Source of the DNA: Alphaproteobacteria bacterium
GTDB taxonomy: Bacteria > Pseudomonadota > Alphaproteobacteria > Rhodobacterales > Rhodobacteraceae
Direction: 5' to 3'
DNA: 64,000 bases
Assembly (NCBI GenBank): GCA_030427145.1
Contig: JAUHWT010000019.1
Location: forward strand, 1-64,000
Shown: positions 9,101 through 16,081 of the stretch, piece by piece
How the letters are laid out: every line of letters begins with the position of its first letter
Position numbering within the stretch: the first letter of the stretch is position 1
The notes under the pieces: model-generated
Seen by the model: the letters and a program-made list of their open reading frames with translations, nothing else
Database searches by the model: none
Told to the model about the DNA's origin: nothing
Program-made: the position numbers and the translations under genes

Positions 9101-10406
9101 TGTGGATGAGCGCCTGACGGAAATGCGCGAGACCCATGAGGCGGGCATCCGCTCGGTGCGCGAAGCCGGTGAGACGGGGCTCAGATCGGTCCGTGAGGCC
9201 AATGAGGCCGGGATCGAATCCCTGCGTGAGACCCAGGCCATGGCCCTTGACCAGGTCCGCACGGCCCATGAGATCCGATTTGACGCCATGCGCCGCGCCC
9301 ATGAGACGGCGGAGACCGGCATCAACGCCCGTCTCGACGACCTGGAGAACCCAGGCGAGAGCCCGTTTGCGGAGATCTCCGAACAGCTCACACGGCTTTA
9401 CGCCCAGAAGGACGCCACCGTGGAGACGGTGTTCGCACGTCTGGCGCCGCTGGAGGAAAAACTCGGCGCGCTGGAGCAGGAAATGGTCGCCCGCGATCCC
9501 AAGGCGGTGCTGAAATGGTTCGGCGACCGGCTCAAGGCGCTCAAGGAGGCCCATGTGGCCGCCGAACAGCGTACCGGCGAGCGGCTGGCGGCACTTGAGA
9601 ACCCGGAGGTCGATCCGTTCGCGGAAATCACCGGGGAACTGGCGCGGATCAGTGCCGAAAAGGACGCGAGCGTGGAGACGGTTTTTGCACGCCTGGCCCC
9701 GCTCGAGGAGAAACTCGGCCAGATGGAAACCGGTCTGACGGCCCAGGTCGAGGCGTTCAATGCCCGCGACGAGGTGGTGAGCGAACGTCTGGAAAAACTG
9801 CGCCTGATGGCCCAGGACACCAGCCGCTACGACGACCTGACCGAACAGTTGCAGAAGTTCTATGCCGACAGCCGCGCGGATATCGACGCGGTTCTGGCCA
9901 AGCTCACCCCGGTCGAGCAGCGGCTTGGCAAGCTGGAGGAGAACCCCTGGGATCCGGAGGCCGACGAGGCCCGCGCCCAGGCCCAGGCCATCGCCACCCA
10001 GATGATCGCGGCCCGCGCCGCGGCCGAGCATACCGAACTGTTCGCCAACCGGCTGTCGCTACTGGAAAGCACCCTGCCCCGGCTCTCCGCCGCGCAGTCC
10101 GTGCTGATGCAGACCCTGGAACACCAGGGCGACGGCGCGAAACTCGCCCAGCAGGTGGCCGACGCGATCGGTCCAAAGGGGAAAAAGGACGCGGCCACCG
10201 CCGCGATCACTGACACCTCCGCGGACACCCCCGACGACCAGGCGGAGACCGGCGCGGCCCCGGCCGCCGCTGCGGCGGAGCCGGAAAAGCCCGCTGAAAC
10301 CGCGGCGCAGGACACATCAGAGGAGGCCAAACCGGCGGCAAAGCCGCTCAGCCTCGATGACGATGTCTGGGACATGCCCCAGCTCGTTTCCCTGCACCGG
10401 AAATAG
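6141..10406 (+). CDS. Giant membrane-anchored coiled-coil repeat protein
   Basis: 1421 residues. Residues 5-27 form one hydrophobic segment followed by ARRSR, which looks like an uncleaved membrane anchor. The rest is almost entirely Ala/Glu/Arg/Leu-rich helix. A module of about 40 residues recurs eight times with the core PFAEISEQLTRLYAQKD, followed by a RLAPLEEKL segment. Copies begin near bases 6699, 7158, 7681, 8031, 8415, 8733, 9357 and 9609, with a weak ninth near 9840. Variable helical linkers rich in EAGLxxVREA separate them. The C-terminus is Pro/Ala-rich and ends in a charged SLDDDVWDMPQLV segment. It has no enzymatic motif. It may be a scaffold or tether in the envelope. Function unknown. 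Confidence 0.85.
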   Translation: MDMLDFGAAAGVMLGGAALFLPAWAWARRSRMAALKSGTAVMQTPHQHTAPQAPVPMPASLPAAQAPAQEGKGMARLAALEKAHEELVAKMEAMAEEARAPDEKLRTMAGQLVAVIRDKNTTFEAALAGLEQLRGRLRSLEEIGELVESREMLDALVDRIDRVRSSQSAEAAALEARIRALESAGGENPFSEISEQLTRLYAQKDDGLAAVLTRLAPFENRLSELEGRAPARETLSRMEEQMAELQKSHGDLQARLAGLKSETGSAAEIAGRLEQIHTRKDAMSVAMLERIEALEQTVAARGPEAALDQMSRRLDALKESHAAAEARIRERLDGLEKPGESPFAEISSQLTRLYAQKDTAVETVLSRLIPLETKLQEIEVALTDMDPQANLNDLNTRIEALSVAGTAAEDRLRGSISRLAEAHGETRSELGALRRETGSISDLGERLERIHAQREEHAKNTADRLARLEQDMATRDPQKMLERFNERFAAMKEAHAAAAEELRGRIAALETPGESPFAEISEQLTRLYSQKDTTMEAVFTRLAPLEKKLVELEQDLHSRDPQVALDHFAGRLDAMKEAYEAGFIAIRKAQEAGLEAVKSASDSRLDAMRETNAAVAGDIKARLEALENPGESPFSEISAQLTRLYAQKDATTGTILERLGPLEKKLADLERGMRARDPEAALDHFSERLDTMKEAWEAGLAAVRENQDTALEALKRSQEAGLASMRQAQDTRIEAIRETHAQTARDVKERLGALENPADSPFAEISEQLTRLYAQKDTTVEAVFARLAPLEAKLDTLEEEMISRDPKAMLDHFAGRLLAMKETYETGLETVREAQDARFEAMRETNAAVAGDIKARLEALENPGDSPFAEISEQLTRLYAQKDATVEAVFARLAPLEEKLSDLRMELDGRDPRAALDQFGERLLAVREAHEAGLESVRREQAAGLERVDERLTEMRETHEAGIRSVREAGEAGLDSVRREQAAGLERVDERLTEMRETHEAGIRSVREAGETGLRSVREANEAGIESLRETQAMALDQVRTAHEIRFDAMRRAHETAETGINARLDDLENPGESPFAEISEQLTRLYAQKDATVETVFARLAPLEEKLGALEQEMVARDPKAVLKWFGDRLKALKEAHVAAEQRTGERLAALENPEVDPFAEITGELARISAEKDASVETVFARLAPLEEKLGQMETGLTAQVEAFNARDEVVSERLEKLRLMAQDTSRYDDLTEQLQKFYADSRADIDAVLAKLTPVEQRLGKLEENPWDPEADEARAQAQAIATQMIAARAAAEHTELFANRLSLLESTLPRLSAAQSVLMQTLEHQGDGAKLAQQVADAIGPKGKKDAATAAITDTSADTPDDQAETGAAPAAAAAEPEKPAETAAQDTSEEAKPAAKPLSLDDDVWDMPQLVSLHRK
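8931..9170 (+). repeat. Two adjacent 120-bp direct repeats inside the coiled-coil gene
   Basis: Bases 8931-9050 and 9051-9170 are the same 120 bp with three substitutions (at 8945/9065, 8972/9092 and 9044/9164). The unit is exactly 40 codons, so the reading frame is kept. The near identity, against much more diverged neighbouring modules, points to a recent duplication. Confidence 0.9.
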
Positions 10407-10433
10407 GCGCGGCGGGCCTGAAGTGCCCGCCCC

Positions 10434-10464
10434 AAAAACAAAAGACCGGGCGCGGGGCCCGGTC
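10434..10464 (-). terminator. Terminator of the first DUF1127 gene
   Basis: Read on the minus strand, GACCGGGC and GCCCGGTC form an 8-bp stem followed by TTTTGTTTTT. The same element recurs at 11424-11454 behind the second DUF1127 gene with one loop change. It also lies past the end of the convergent coiled-coil gene. Confidence 0.8.
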
Positions 10465-10511
10465 GAATTCTCATGTGCGGGTCCGAAAACCCTGTCCGGG
10501 GTGCGCGCGCC

Positions 10512-10724
10512 TCAGGCGCCGTAGACGCTTTCACGGGCGACGCGGCGCAGATCGCTGCCGGTCAGTCCCAGATCGTCCAGCTCACGGGCGCTCAGGGCCT
10601 GGAGCTCATTGAGGGTCGCGTTATAGGTCATCGCGTCGGCAACGCTCCTGCGCAGGTTTGCGATGAAACCACCAAAGATTCCGGAGAGTGATACGCTGTT
10701 ATCCGGTGCTGCTACATATGCCAT
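10512..10724 (-). CDS. DUF1127 small protein, copy 1
   Basis: 70 residues starting MAYVAAPDNSVSLSG and ending with the DUF1127 signature ARELDDLGLTGSDLRRVA. DUF1127 proteins are small Arg-rich factors, and some alphaproteobacterial members act as RNA-binding or phosphate/stress regulators. The longer frame upstream of this ATG is not conserved in sense with copy 2, whereas both copies share this start and the AAAGGACCGTAGTA leader, so I chose it. It differs from copy 2 (11504-11716) at roughly a dozen positions. Confidence 0.88.
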   Translation of the reverse strand: MAYVAAPDNSVSLSGIFGGFIANLRRSVADAMTYNATLNELQALSARELDDLGLTGSDLRRVARESVYGA

Positions 10725-10746
10725 TACTACGGTCCTTTCGACCTTC

Positions 10747-10769
10747 CGGCACGAACCCGTTCCGCGCCG
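10747..10769 (-). other. Conserved leader hairpin of DUF1127 copy 1
   Basis: On the minus strand CGGCGCG and CGTGCCG can pair across a 9-nt loop about 25 nt before the start codon. One pair is G-U here and A-U in the second copy, so the stem is retained while the sequence varies. Confidence 0.5.
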
Positions 10770-10824
10770 ATTACATCCTGGTATTCCGGAAACGCCCCTT
10801 GCGTTCCCGCCTTCCATGACCAGG

Positions 10825-10852
10825 AAGATAGTCATGTTGCAGCGCGGCACAA
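10825..10852 (-). promoter_or_regulatory. Candidate promoter of DUF1127 copy 1
   Basis: The minus strand has TTGTGC, a 16-bp spacer and TATCTT about 100 bp before the start codon. The same block is conserved upstream of copy 2 within about 40 bp of near-identical sequence. Confidence 0.45.
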
Positions 10853-10937
10853 CTGACGGGATCGAAGACCCGCCATGCGAAAAATGCAGGTCTTTGGAGG
10901 GGCCTGGCCGAACACGTTCACGTGAGCGGCCGGCCGG

Positions 10938-11207
10938 TCAGTCGGCCAGTTTTTCGTAATCGCCCATTTTGAGGTATTTCAGTTCCCGCGCCAGTTTGAT
11001 CGCCGGGCGCAGGCCAAACATGATCGACCCGACCAGGAAGAGCCAGCTCCCGGCCCGGGTCGTGTCCTCGTTAAAAAACAGGACCGAACCGACCACGAAC
11101 AGCACCGCCGCGCCGAAATCGTTGATCGTGTAGAGGATCTCGTAAAACGCGTAGATCCGCTTGTGCTCGGGGCTGCGGTTGCGGTTGTCGGGGTGAAACA
11201 GCGTCAT
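10938..11207 (-). CDS. YrhK-like small membrane protein
   Basis: 89 residues with two hydrophobic segments (about 30-47 and 53-67) and the family features YAFYEILYTINDF and FLVGSIMFGLRPAI. This matches the YrhK-like domain of unknown function. A Shine-Dalgarno-like CAGGAGAATG runs into the start. It sits between the two duplicated DUF1127 genes on the same strand, but each of those has its own promoter and terminator, so it is probably not co-transcribed with them. Confidence 0.8.
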   Translation of the reverse strand: MTLFHPDNRNRSPEHKRIYAFYEILYTINDFGAAVLFVVGSVLFFNEDTTRAGSWLFLVGSIMFGLRPAIKLARELKYLKMGDYEKLAD

Positions 11208-11423
11208 GTCATTCTCCTGCCGGACCTGGACAGGGCGGCTTTGCCCCCTGCGGTCGTTATTTCCGCGGCGAAGGCCCGAAGGCCCCGGGCAGGACCGCCC
11301 CGCTCCAACGGGTTTGCCTGTCGCCGTGGCCCATGACTAGGGCGTTTTGGGGGGAAGCTGAATCGAAAACATCTTCAGCGAAACAGTGAAATGACGGGGC
11401 CGCGGGGCGCGTTTTTCCGCCCC

Positions 11424-11454
11424 AAAAACAAAAGACCGGGCACGGGGCCCGGTC
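11424..11454 (-). terminator. Terminator of the second DUF1127 gene
   Basis: Same stem (GACCGGGC / GCCCGGTC) and T-tract as at 10434-10464, on the minus strand, 50 bp past the stop of DUF1127 copy 2. Bases 11208-11423 hold no gene I can support. Confidence 0.8.
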
Positions 11455-11503
11455 GAATTCCTTTAAACCGTCAGCCGGGGGGAAGCCCCGGCCCGAAGCG
11501 CGC

Positions 11504-11716
11504 TCAGGCGCCGTAGACGCTGTCATGGGCGACGCGGCGCAGGTCGCTGCCGGTCAGACCAAGATCGTCCAGCTCACGGGCGCTCAGGGCCTGGAGCTCG
11601 GTGAGGGTGCGGTGGTACGTCATCGCGTCGGTTACGCTTTTGCGCAGGTTTGCGAGGAAACCACCAAAGGTTCCGGAGAGGGATACGCTGTTATCCGGTG
11701 CTGCTACATATGCCAT
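11504..11716 (-). CDS. DUF1127 small protein, copy 2
   Basis: 70 residues, same start (MAYVAAPDNSVSLSG) and same C-terminal ARELDDLGLTGSDLRRVA block as copy 1. Differences cluster in the middle (DAMTYHRTLTE against DAMTYNATLNE). The gene, leader hairpin, promoter and terminator are all duplicated about 992 bp from copy 1, so this is a whole-unit duplication. Confidence 0.88.
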   Translation of the reverse strand: MAYVAAPDNSVSLSGTFGGFLANLRKSVTDAMTYHRTLTELQALSARELDDLGLTGSDLRRVAHDSVYGA

Positions 11717-11738
11717 TACTACGGTCCTTTCGACCTTT

Positions 11739-11761
11739 CGGCACGAACCCGTTCCGTGCCG
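11739..11761 (-). other. Conserved leader hairpin of DUF1127 copy 2
   Basis: Minus-strand CGGCACG and CGTGCCG pair perfectly around a 9-nt loop just upstream of the Shine-Dalgarno region. It is the counterpart of 10747-10769. Confidence 0.5.
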
Positions 11762-11817
11762 CCTTACATCCTGAAATTCCGAAAACGCCGTTTGCGTCCC
11801 CGTCATTCATGACCCTG

Positions 11818-11845
11818 AAGATAGTCATGTTGCAGCGCGGCACAA
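11818..11845 (-). promoter_or_regulatory. Candidate promoter of DUF1127 copy 2
   Basis: TTGTGC, 16-bp spacer, TATCTT on the minus strand, identical to the candidate promoter of copy 1. Confidence 0.45.
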
Positions 11846-11899
11846 CTGACGGGATCGAAAACCCGCCATGCAGGGAATGCAGGTCTGAAAAGGCCCCGG

Positions 11900-12949
11900 T
11901 CAGGCGGGGAGGTCCACCGGGCGGCCCGTGCGGGAGGAGGTTTCAATGGCCCCGATCAGCCGGTGGGACACCAGGGCCTCGCGCCCGGTGACCAGGGGTT
12001 TGCGCCCCGCCCGGACGGCATCGATGAAATCCTCGATCACGGCCTGGTGCCAGTCGTAGCGGCTCGACAGAATACCCTCTTCCGGGCCAGGGGCGGTGCG
12101 GGCGACCTCCTCACTGGTGCCGTCGCGGCGGCTGAGGACAAGCGTATCCTTATCCATCCGCAGCGAGCCCTTTTCGAAATGCAGGGTGATGACCTCGGTG
12201 CGGTGGGGATACATGGCGGTGCTCGCCACGAAGGATCCGGACGCGCCATTGGCGAAACTCAGGCCCGCGAGGGCGAAATCCTCCGCCTCCATCCGGTGCA
12301 GCGGCGTGGTTGCGGTCATGGCCTGGACGCGGGTCACCGGGCCGGTGAGGCTGAGCGCGAGATCGAGGGAATGGATGCCGTTGGTGATCATCACGCCGCC
12401 GCCGTCGCGGGCATAGGTGCCGCGGCCCGGTTCGTCGTAATAGGACTGGTCGCGCCAGAGCGGCACCGCGATCTCGACAAGACCGAGCCTGCCAAGCTCC
12501 CCGCTCTCCACGATCCGTTTTGCGGCCACGGCCGGGGCGCGGACCCGGTGCTGAAACAGAACCCCCAGGGTCACGCCCGCCCGCTCGCAAATTTCGACGA
12601 CCTCCACGGCCTCCTCCGTGGTGCGGCCCACGGGTTTTTCGAGCAGCACGTGTTTGCCCGCCACCGCAAGGGCGCTGATGAGCTCGTCCCGCACGCTGGG
12701 CGGCGTGGCGACGATAACCATCTGGATGGCGGGATCATTCACGATCCCGGTGAGGTCATCGGTAAAGACGGGCTCCACACCGTGGCAGTATTCCTTAAGG
12801 TAATGCGCGCGTTCCGGCCTGCGGGAGACAACCGCGTGCAGCCGCGCCACGTCCCCAGCCGCGGACAGGGCCGCAACATGGGTCTTTGCGATCATGCCCG
12901 CCCCGACCAGCGCGACCCCCATCTGTGCGTTTTCCACCGGTTTATCCAT
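11900..12949 (-). CDS. Gfo/Idh/MocA family NAD(P)-dependent oxidoreductase
   Basis: 349 residues, normal for the family. The N-terminal Rossmann fold has VALVGAGMIAKTH at about 12-24. The family signature LLEKPVG lies near residue 102 and ITNGIHSLDLAL, with the putative catalytic His, near 195. Members oxidise or reduce sugars, inositols or nucleotide sugars. The specific substrate cannot be read here. It is divergent from the MFS permease, and the pair could form a small uptake and catabolism unit. Confidence 0.85.
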   Translation of the reverse strand: MDKPVENAQMGVALVGAGMIAKTHVAALSAAGDVARLHAVVSRRPERAHYLKEYCHGVEPVFTDDLTGIVNDPAIQMVIVATPPSVRDELISALAVAGKHVLLEKPVGRTTEEAVEVVEICERAGVTLGVLFQHRVRAPAVAAKRIVESGELGRLGLVEIAVPLWRDQSYYDEPGRGTYARDGGGVMITNGIHSLDLALSLTGPVTRVQAMTATTPLHRMEAEDFALAGLSFANGASGSFVASTAMYPHRTEVITLHFEKGSLRMDKDTLVLSRRDGTSEEVARTAPGPEEGILSSRYDWHQAVIEDFIDAVRAGRKPLVTGREALVSHRLIGAIETSSRTGRPVDLPA

Positions 12950-13093
12950 GTCCCGTCGCTCCCGTTCCCCGTGTCAGTCTTCCCTGTCCGACAAATCCGG
13001 CCTGGAGACCAGCCCGGGGGGGTGGGGTTCGGTCCCGCATTTCGGACCGCTCCGCGCTGGAGCGTTATGCGAAAAACCCGCATCCCCCAACGC

Positions 13094-13157
13094 GGCCTGA
13101 AATCAGGGATTTCAACGCATTGCGAAATGAGGGAGTTATCAGGTCATTCGTCAAACG
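13094..13157. repeat. Dispersed repeat, copy A
   Basis: About 60 bp beginning GCCTGAAATCA and ending CAGGTCATTCGTCAAACG. It resembles bases 34197-34249 with a small internal gap. It lies directly upstream of the MFS gene. Confidence 0.6.
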
Positions 13158-13172
13158 CCACAGAGCCTGTCC

Positions 13173-14354
13173 ATGACCCGCACGGACCGCCCCCTGCATG
13201 CCCTGTTTCAGATCCTGCTGCTCTGGCTTGCCGGGCTGGGGGCGGCGGCGCAGTTTGCCAAGATCAGCGTGATTTTTGCCGATATCCGCGCGCTTTATCC
13301 GGAGGCGGGGCCTGAACTTGGCCTGCTGGTATCGCTTCTGAGCAGTCTTGGCATTGTTTTTGGCATGACGGCGGGGGTGATCCTGGTGCGGGTGGGGTTC
13401 CGGCGGCCGCTTGTGGCGGCGCTTCTGCTCGGGGCTGTGGTGTCGCTCTGGCAGTCCACCCTGCCGGGGTTTTCCGCGATGCTGGTGAGCCGGGTGATCG
13501 AGGGCTGCGCCCATCTGGTGATCGTGGTCGCCGCCCCCACCATGATGGCGCGGGTTGCGCCGGAGGGATACCGGGGCATGGCCATGACCCTGTGGGGGAC
13601 GTTTTTTGGCGTGGCCTTTGCCGTGGTGGCCTGGATTGGCCTGCCCTTTGTAGACGTCCATGGTCCCGCCGCGCTGTTTCAGGTGCATGCGGCCTGGATG
13701 GCCGGGGTGGCGGGGCTGGTGGCGCTGGGTTTTCGCGAACCGGTCCGGTCGGGCCCCGCCCCTGCCCCGCTGACACTGGCCGGCGTGTGGCGGCAGCATC
13801 TGCGGGCCTATGCCTCGCCCGCGATGTCGGCCCCCGCACTTGGCTGGTTTTTCTATACGGTGACGTTTGTGTCGCTGCTCACGATCCTGCCGGAGATGAT
13901 CCCGGAAGGGTCGCGGGCGCTGACCGTGGGGGTGATGCCGCTGGCCAGTATCGTGGTGTCGCTGTTTGGGGTCTCGGCGCTGTTGCGGGTGATGCCGGCG
14001 ACCTGGATTGTTCTGGCGGGATTTGGGCTCTCGGCGGTGCTGGTTCTGCTGCCTGCGACGGGCCTGCCGGTGGCGGTGACCGGCGTGGCCCTGTTCGGGG
14101 CGCTGGGGCTGGTGCAGGGGGCGAGTTTCGCGGCCGTGCCGGAGCTGAACCGGGAGACCGGGGATCAGGCGCTTGCCAACGGGGCAGTGGCGCAGATGGG
14201 CAATCTGGGAAACACGCTGGGCACGCCGTTTCTGCTGGTGATGCTGGCCGCCGGCGGGTTTGGCAGCATGATCCTCGCGGTGGCGGGCTGTTATCTCTGT
14301 GCCGTTGCGGTGCACCTGTGGCTGGCCGCACGCCGGCGCAAAGCGGGGCTTTGA
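13173..14354 (+). CDS. MFS transporter
   Basis: 393 residues with about twelve hydrophobic segments, the size and shape of a major facilitator superfamily permease in the inner membrane. The loop after TM2 has VRVGFRRPL, a degenerate form of the MFS motif A region. Substrate unknown. It may work with the divergent Idh/MocA oxidoreductase. The only visible Shine-Dalgarno is weak. Confidence 0.8.
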   Translation: MTRTDRPLHALFQILLLWLAGLGAAAQFAKISVIFADIRALYPEAGPELGLLVSLLSSLGIVFGMTAGVILVRVGFRRPLVAALLLGAVVSLWQSTLPGFSAMLVSRVIEGCAHLVIVVAAPTMMARVAPEGYRGMAMTLWGTFFGVAFAVVAWIGLPFVDVHGPAALFQVHAAWMAGVAGLVALGFREPVRSGPAPAPLTLAGVWRQHLRAYASPAMSAPALGWFFYTVTFVSLLTILPEMIPEGSRALTVGVMPLASIVVSLFGVSALLRVMPATWIVLAGFGLSAVLVLLPATGLPVAVTGVALFGALGLVQGASFAAVPELNRETGDQALANGAVAQMGNLGNTLGTPFLLVMLAAGGFGSMILAVAGCYLCAVAVHLWLAARRRKAGL

Positions 14355-14414
14355 GATCCGGCCGGGGTCCGCGTCCGGCCCAGGAGGGGGCCGCGCGGAC
14401 AACCGGTCGGACGA

Positions 14415-14651
14415 TCAGTAGCGGTAGTCGGGTCCGGAGCGGCGCACGTTGCCGTGCCAGTCCTCGATCTGCGGGGCGGTGGTCGCGCCGGTGCTCTCAA
14501 CGGAGAGGGCCTGGCCCGGTGCCGGGGCGGTGATGGAGGCGTTGTAGCCAACGGTCAGGGCCAGGATCAGCACGGCGACCCACATTGCGGTGGTTCCAAG
14601 AACGCCGGCTTCGCGCCCGGCGGCGGGGAGGGTAAAGTCTGCAGTGGTCAT
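14415..14651 (-). CDS. Small single-pass membrane protein of unknown function
   Basis: About 78 residues from ATG 14651, which has GGAAAC upstream; ATG 14663 is the alternative. One transmembrane segment (GTTAMWVAVLILALTVGY) is preceded by a short polar N-terminus and followed by a 40-residue periplasmic or cytoplasmic tail ending in GPDYRY. I do not recognise the family. It is divergent from the HtrA-like protease, about 200 bp apart. Confidence 0.6.
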   Translation of the reverse strand: MTTADFTLPAAGREAGVLGTTAMWVAVLILALTVGYNASITAPAPGQALSVESTGATTAPQIEDWHGNVRRSGPDYRY

Positions 14652-14858
14652 TTCAGTTTCCATTTCACTATGGGGTTCGATGTTGTGCACCCCACATAGG
14701 GATGCGCGCGACATAACTGAAACGAATTTATTTGCTGTGAGACATCACGGAAATTGATGGATCGCCCGGGCATGGCCGGGCGCCCCCTGGACTTGCCGGG
14801 CGGCGGGAATGATTCCATTTTTTCGGCAGGTGATTTTGCTGTGGGAAAAGGTGATCCG

Positions 14859-15929
14859 GTGGCCCGTTTCCGTTTTGCGCCCGTGATGGCGGTGTTTGTC
14901 TGTGGTCTTCTGCTGGCCGGGGCCGGTCCAGGCCGGGCGGAGACGCTGCCGGAACTGCTGGCGCCGGAGAGGACGCTGATAGCACTGTTTGAGGCCTCCC
15001 GGGATTCCGTCGTGTCGATCACCACGGAGGCGCGGGTCTCCGACCCGTGGCGGCGGGAGGTGCGGATGGTGCCCCAGGGGAGCGGCTCGGGATTTTTCTG
15101 GGACGATCGGGGCCATGTGGTGACCAACGCCCATGTGATCCGCGGGGCCGCGGCGGCGGAGGTGCGGCTCTCGGACGGCCGCGTGTTTCCCGCACGCCTG
15201 GCGGGCACGGCGCCGATGCATGACCTGGCCGTGCTGAAAATCGATATTGGGGAGGACGCGCCCCCGCCCCTGCGCCCCGGTCGCAGCGTGGATCTTCGGG
15301 TGGGGCAGAGCGTTCTGGCGATTGGCAACCCGTTCGGGCTCGACTGGACGCTGACCACGGGCATTGTTTCGGCTCTGGAGCGCGAGATTCCGACCCGGGA
15401 GGGCGGGCGCATTGAGGGGCTGATCCAGACCGATGCCGCGATCAATCCAGGCAATTCCGGCGGGCCGCTGATTGACTCGTCGGGGCGGCTGATTGGTGTG
15501 AACACGGCGATTTTCAGCCCCTCGGGTTCCAGTGCCGGGATCGGCTTTGCCGTGCCGGTGGACACGGTCGCGCGGGTGGTGCCACAGCTGATCGCGCACG
15601 GGGTCTACCGCCCGCCGGTGCTGGGGGTGCGGTATGATCCGCGGGTCACGGCCCTGGCGAAACGCAACGGCATTGAGGGTGTCCCCGTTCTGGGCGTCGA
15701 GCCCGGCAGCCCCGCGGAGCGCGCGGGCCTGCGCCCGGCCACACGGGGTTTGGGCGGCGCGATCCTGCCCGGCGACGTGATCCAGGGTCTGGGCGGTCGG
15801 GTGATTACGGACGGGGCCGACCTTCAGGCGGCGCTCGATGCGCATGAGGCGGGGAAGGAGGTGCGGCTCAGGCTCCTGCGGGAGGGGCGTGAGGTGGAGA
15901 TTGCGGTCGTGCTGGGGGCGCCGGGGTAA
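14859..15929 (+). CDS. HtrA/DegP-like trypsin-type serine protease with PDZ domain
   Basis: 356 residues from the GTG at 14859, chosen because it gives a clean signal peptide (MARFRFAP then a hydrophobic stretch to GPGRA) with an AAAGGTG ribosome site. The catalytic triad is visible: His92 in TNAHV, Asp122 in HDLAVLKID and Ser200 in NPGNSGGPL. One PDZ domain follows (about 255-350) with VEPGSPAERAGL. DegP usually has two PDZ domains, so this is the shorter DegS-like architecture. Expected role is periplasmic protein quality control or regulated proteolysis. A longer frame begins at 14754. Confidence 0.88.
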   Translation: MARFRFAPVMAVFVCGLLLAGAGPGRAETLPELLAPERTLIALFEASRDSVVSITTEARVSDPWRREVRMVPQGSGSGFFWDDRGHVVTNAHVIRGAAAAEVRLSDGRVFPARLAGTAPMHDLAVLKIDIGEDAPPPLRPGRSVDLRVGQSVLAIGNPFGLDWTLTTGIVSALEREIPTREGGRIEGLIQTDAAINPGNSGGPLIDSSGRLIGVNTAIFSPSGSSAGIGFAVPVDTVARVVPQLIAHGVYRPPVLGVRYDPRVTALAKRNGIEGVPVLGVEPGSPAERAGLRPATRGLGGAILPGDVIQGLGGRVITDGADLQAALDAHEAGKEVRLRLLREGREVEIAVVLGAPG

Positions 15930-16081
15930 GGGGGTGCAATTTCTAATAGAAGCCAAACACTTACGGCGCCGAAATATTCAAAAAGGTTTATTGATCCAAT
16001 CGAAAGATTCGTATAAAAAATACGAGTATTCAAATATTTTTTCGACCGATCACAAAGAATCAACAAAATCATGGGGATATT

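Noticed and set aside
6894-10031. 1045-residue antisense open frame over the coiled-coil gene
   Set aside because: It is the mirror of a strongly biased repeat gene. The product is Leu/Gly/His-rich without domain features, and the sense frame has a good start, membrane anchor and ordered modules.
11257-11526. 89-residue minus-strand frame between the YrhK-like and DUF1127 genes
   Set aside because: It runs through a terminator and into the DUF1127 3' end, with no conserved content or ribosome site.
13065-14402. 445-residue antisense frame over the MFS gene
   Set aside because: His/Pro/Arg-rich composition typical of antisense GC-rich DNA; the sense strand has a complete transporter.
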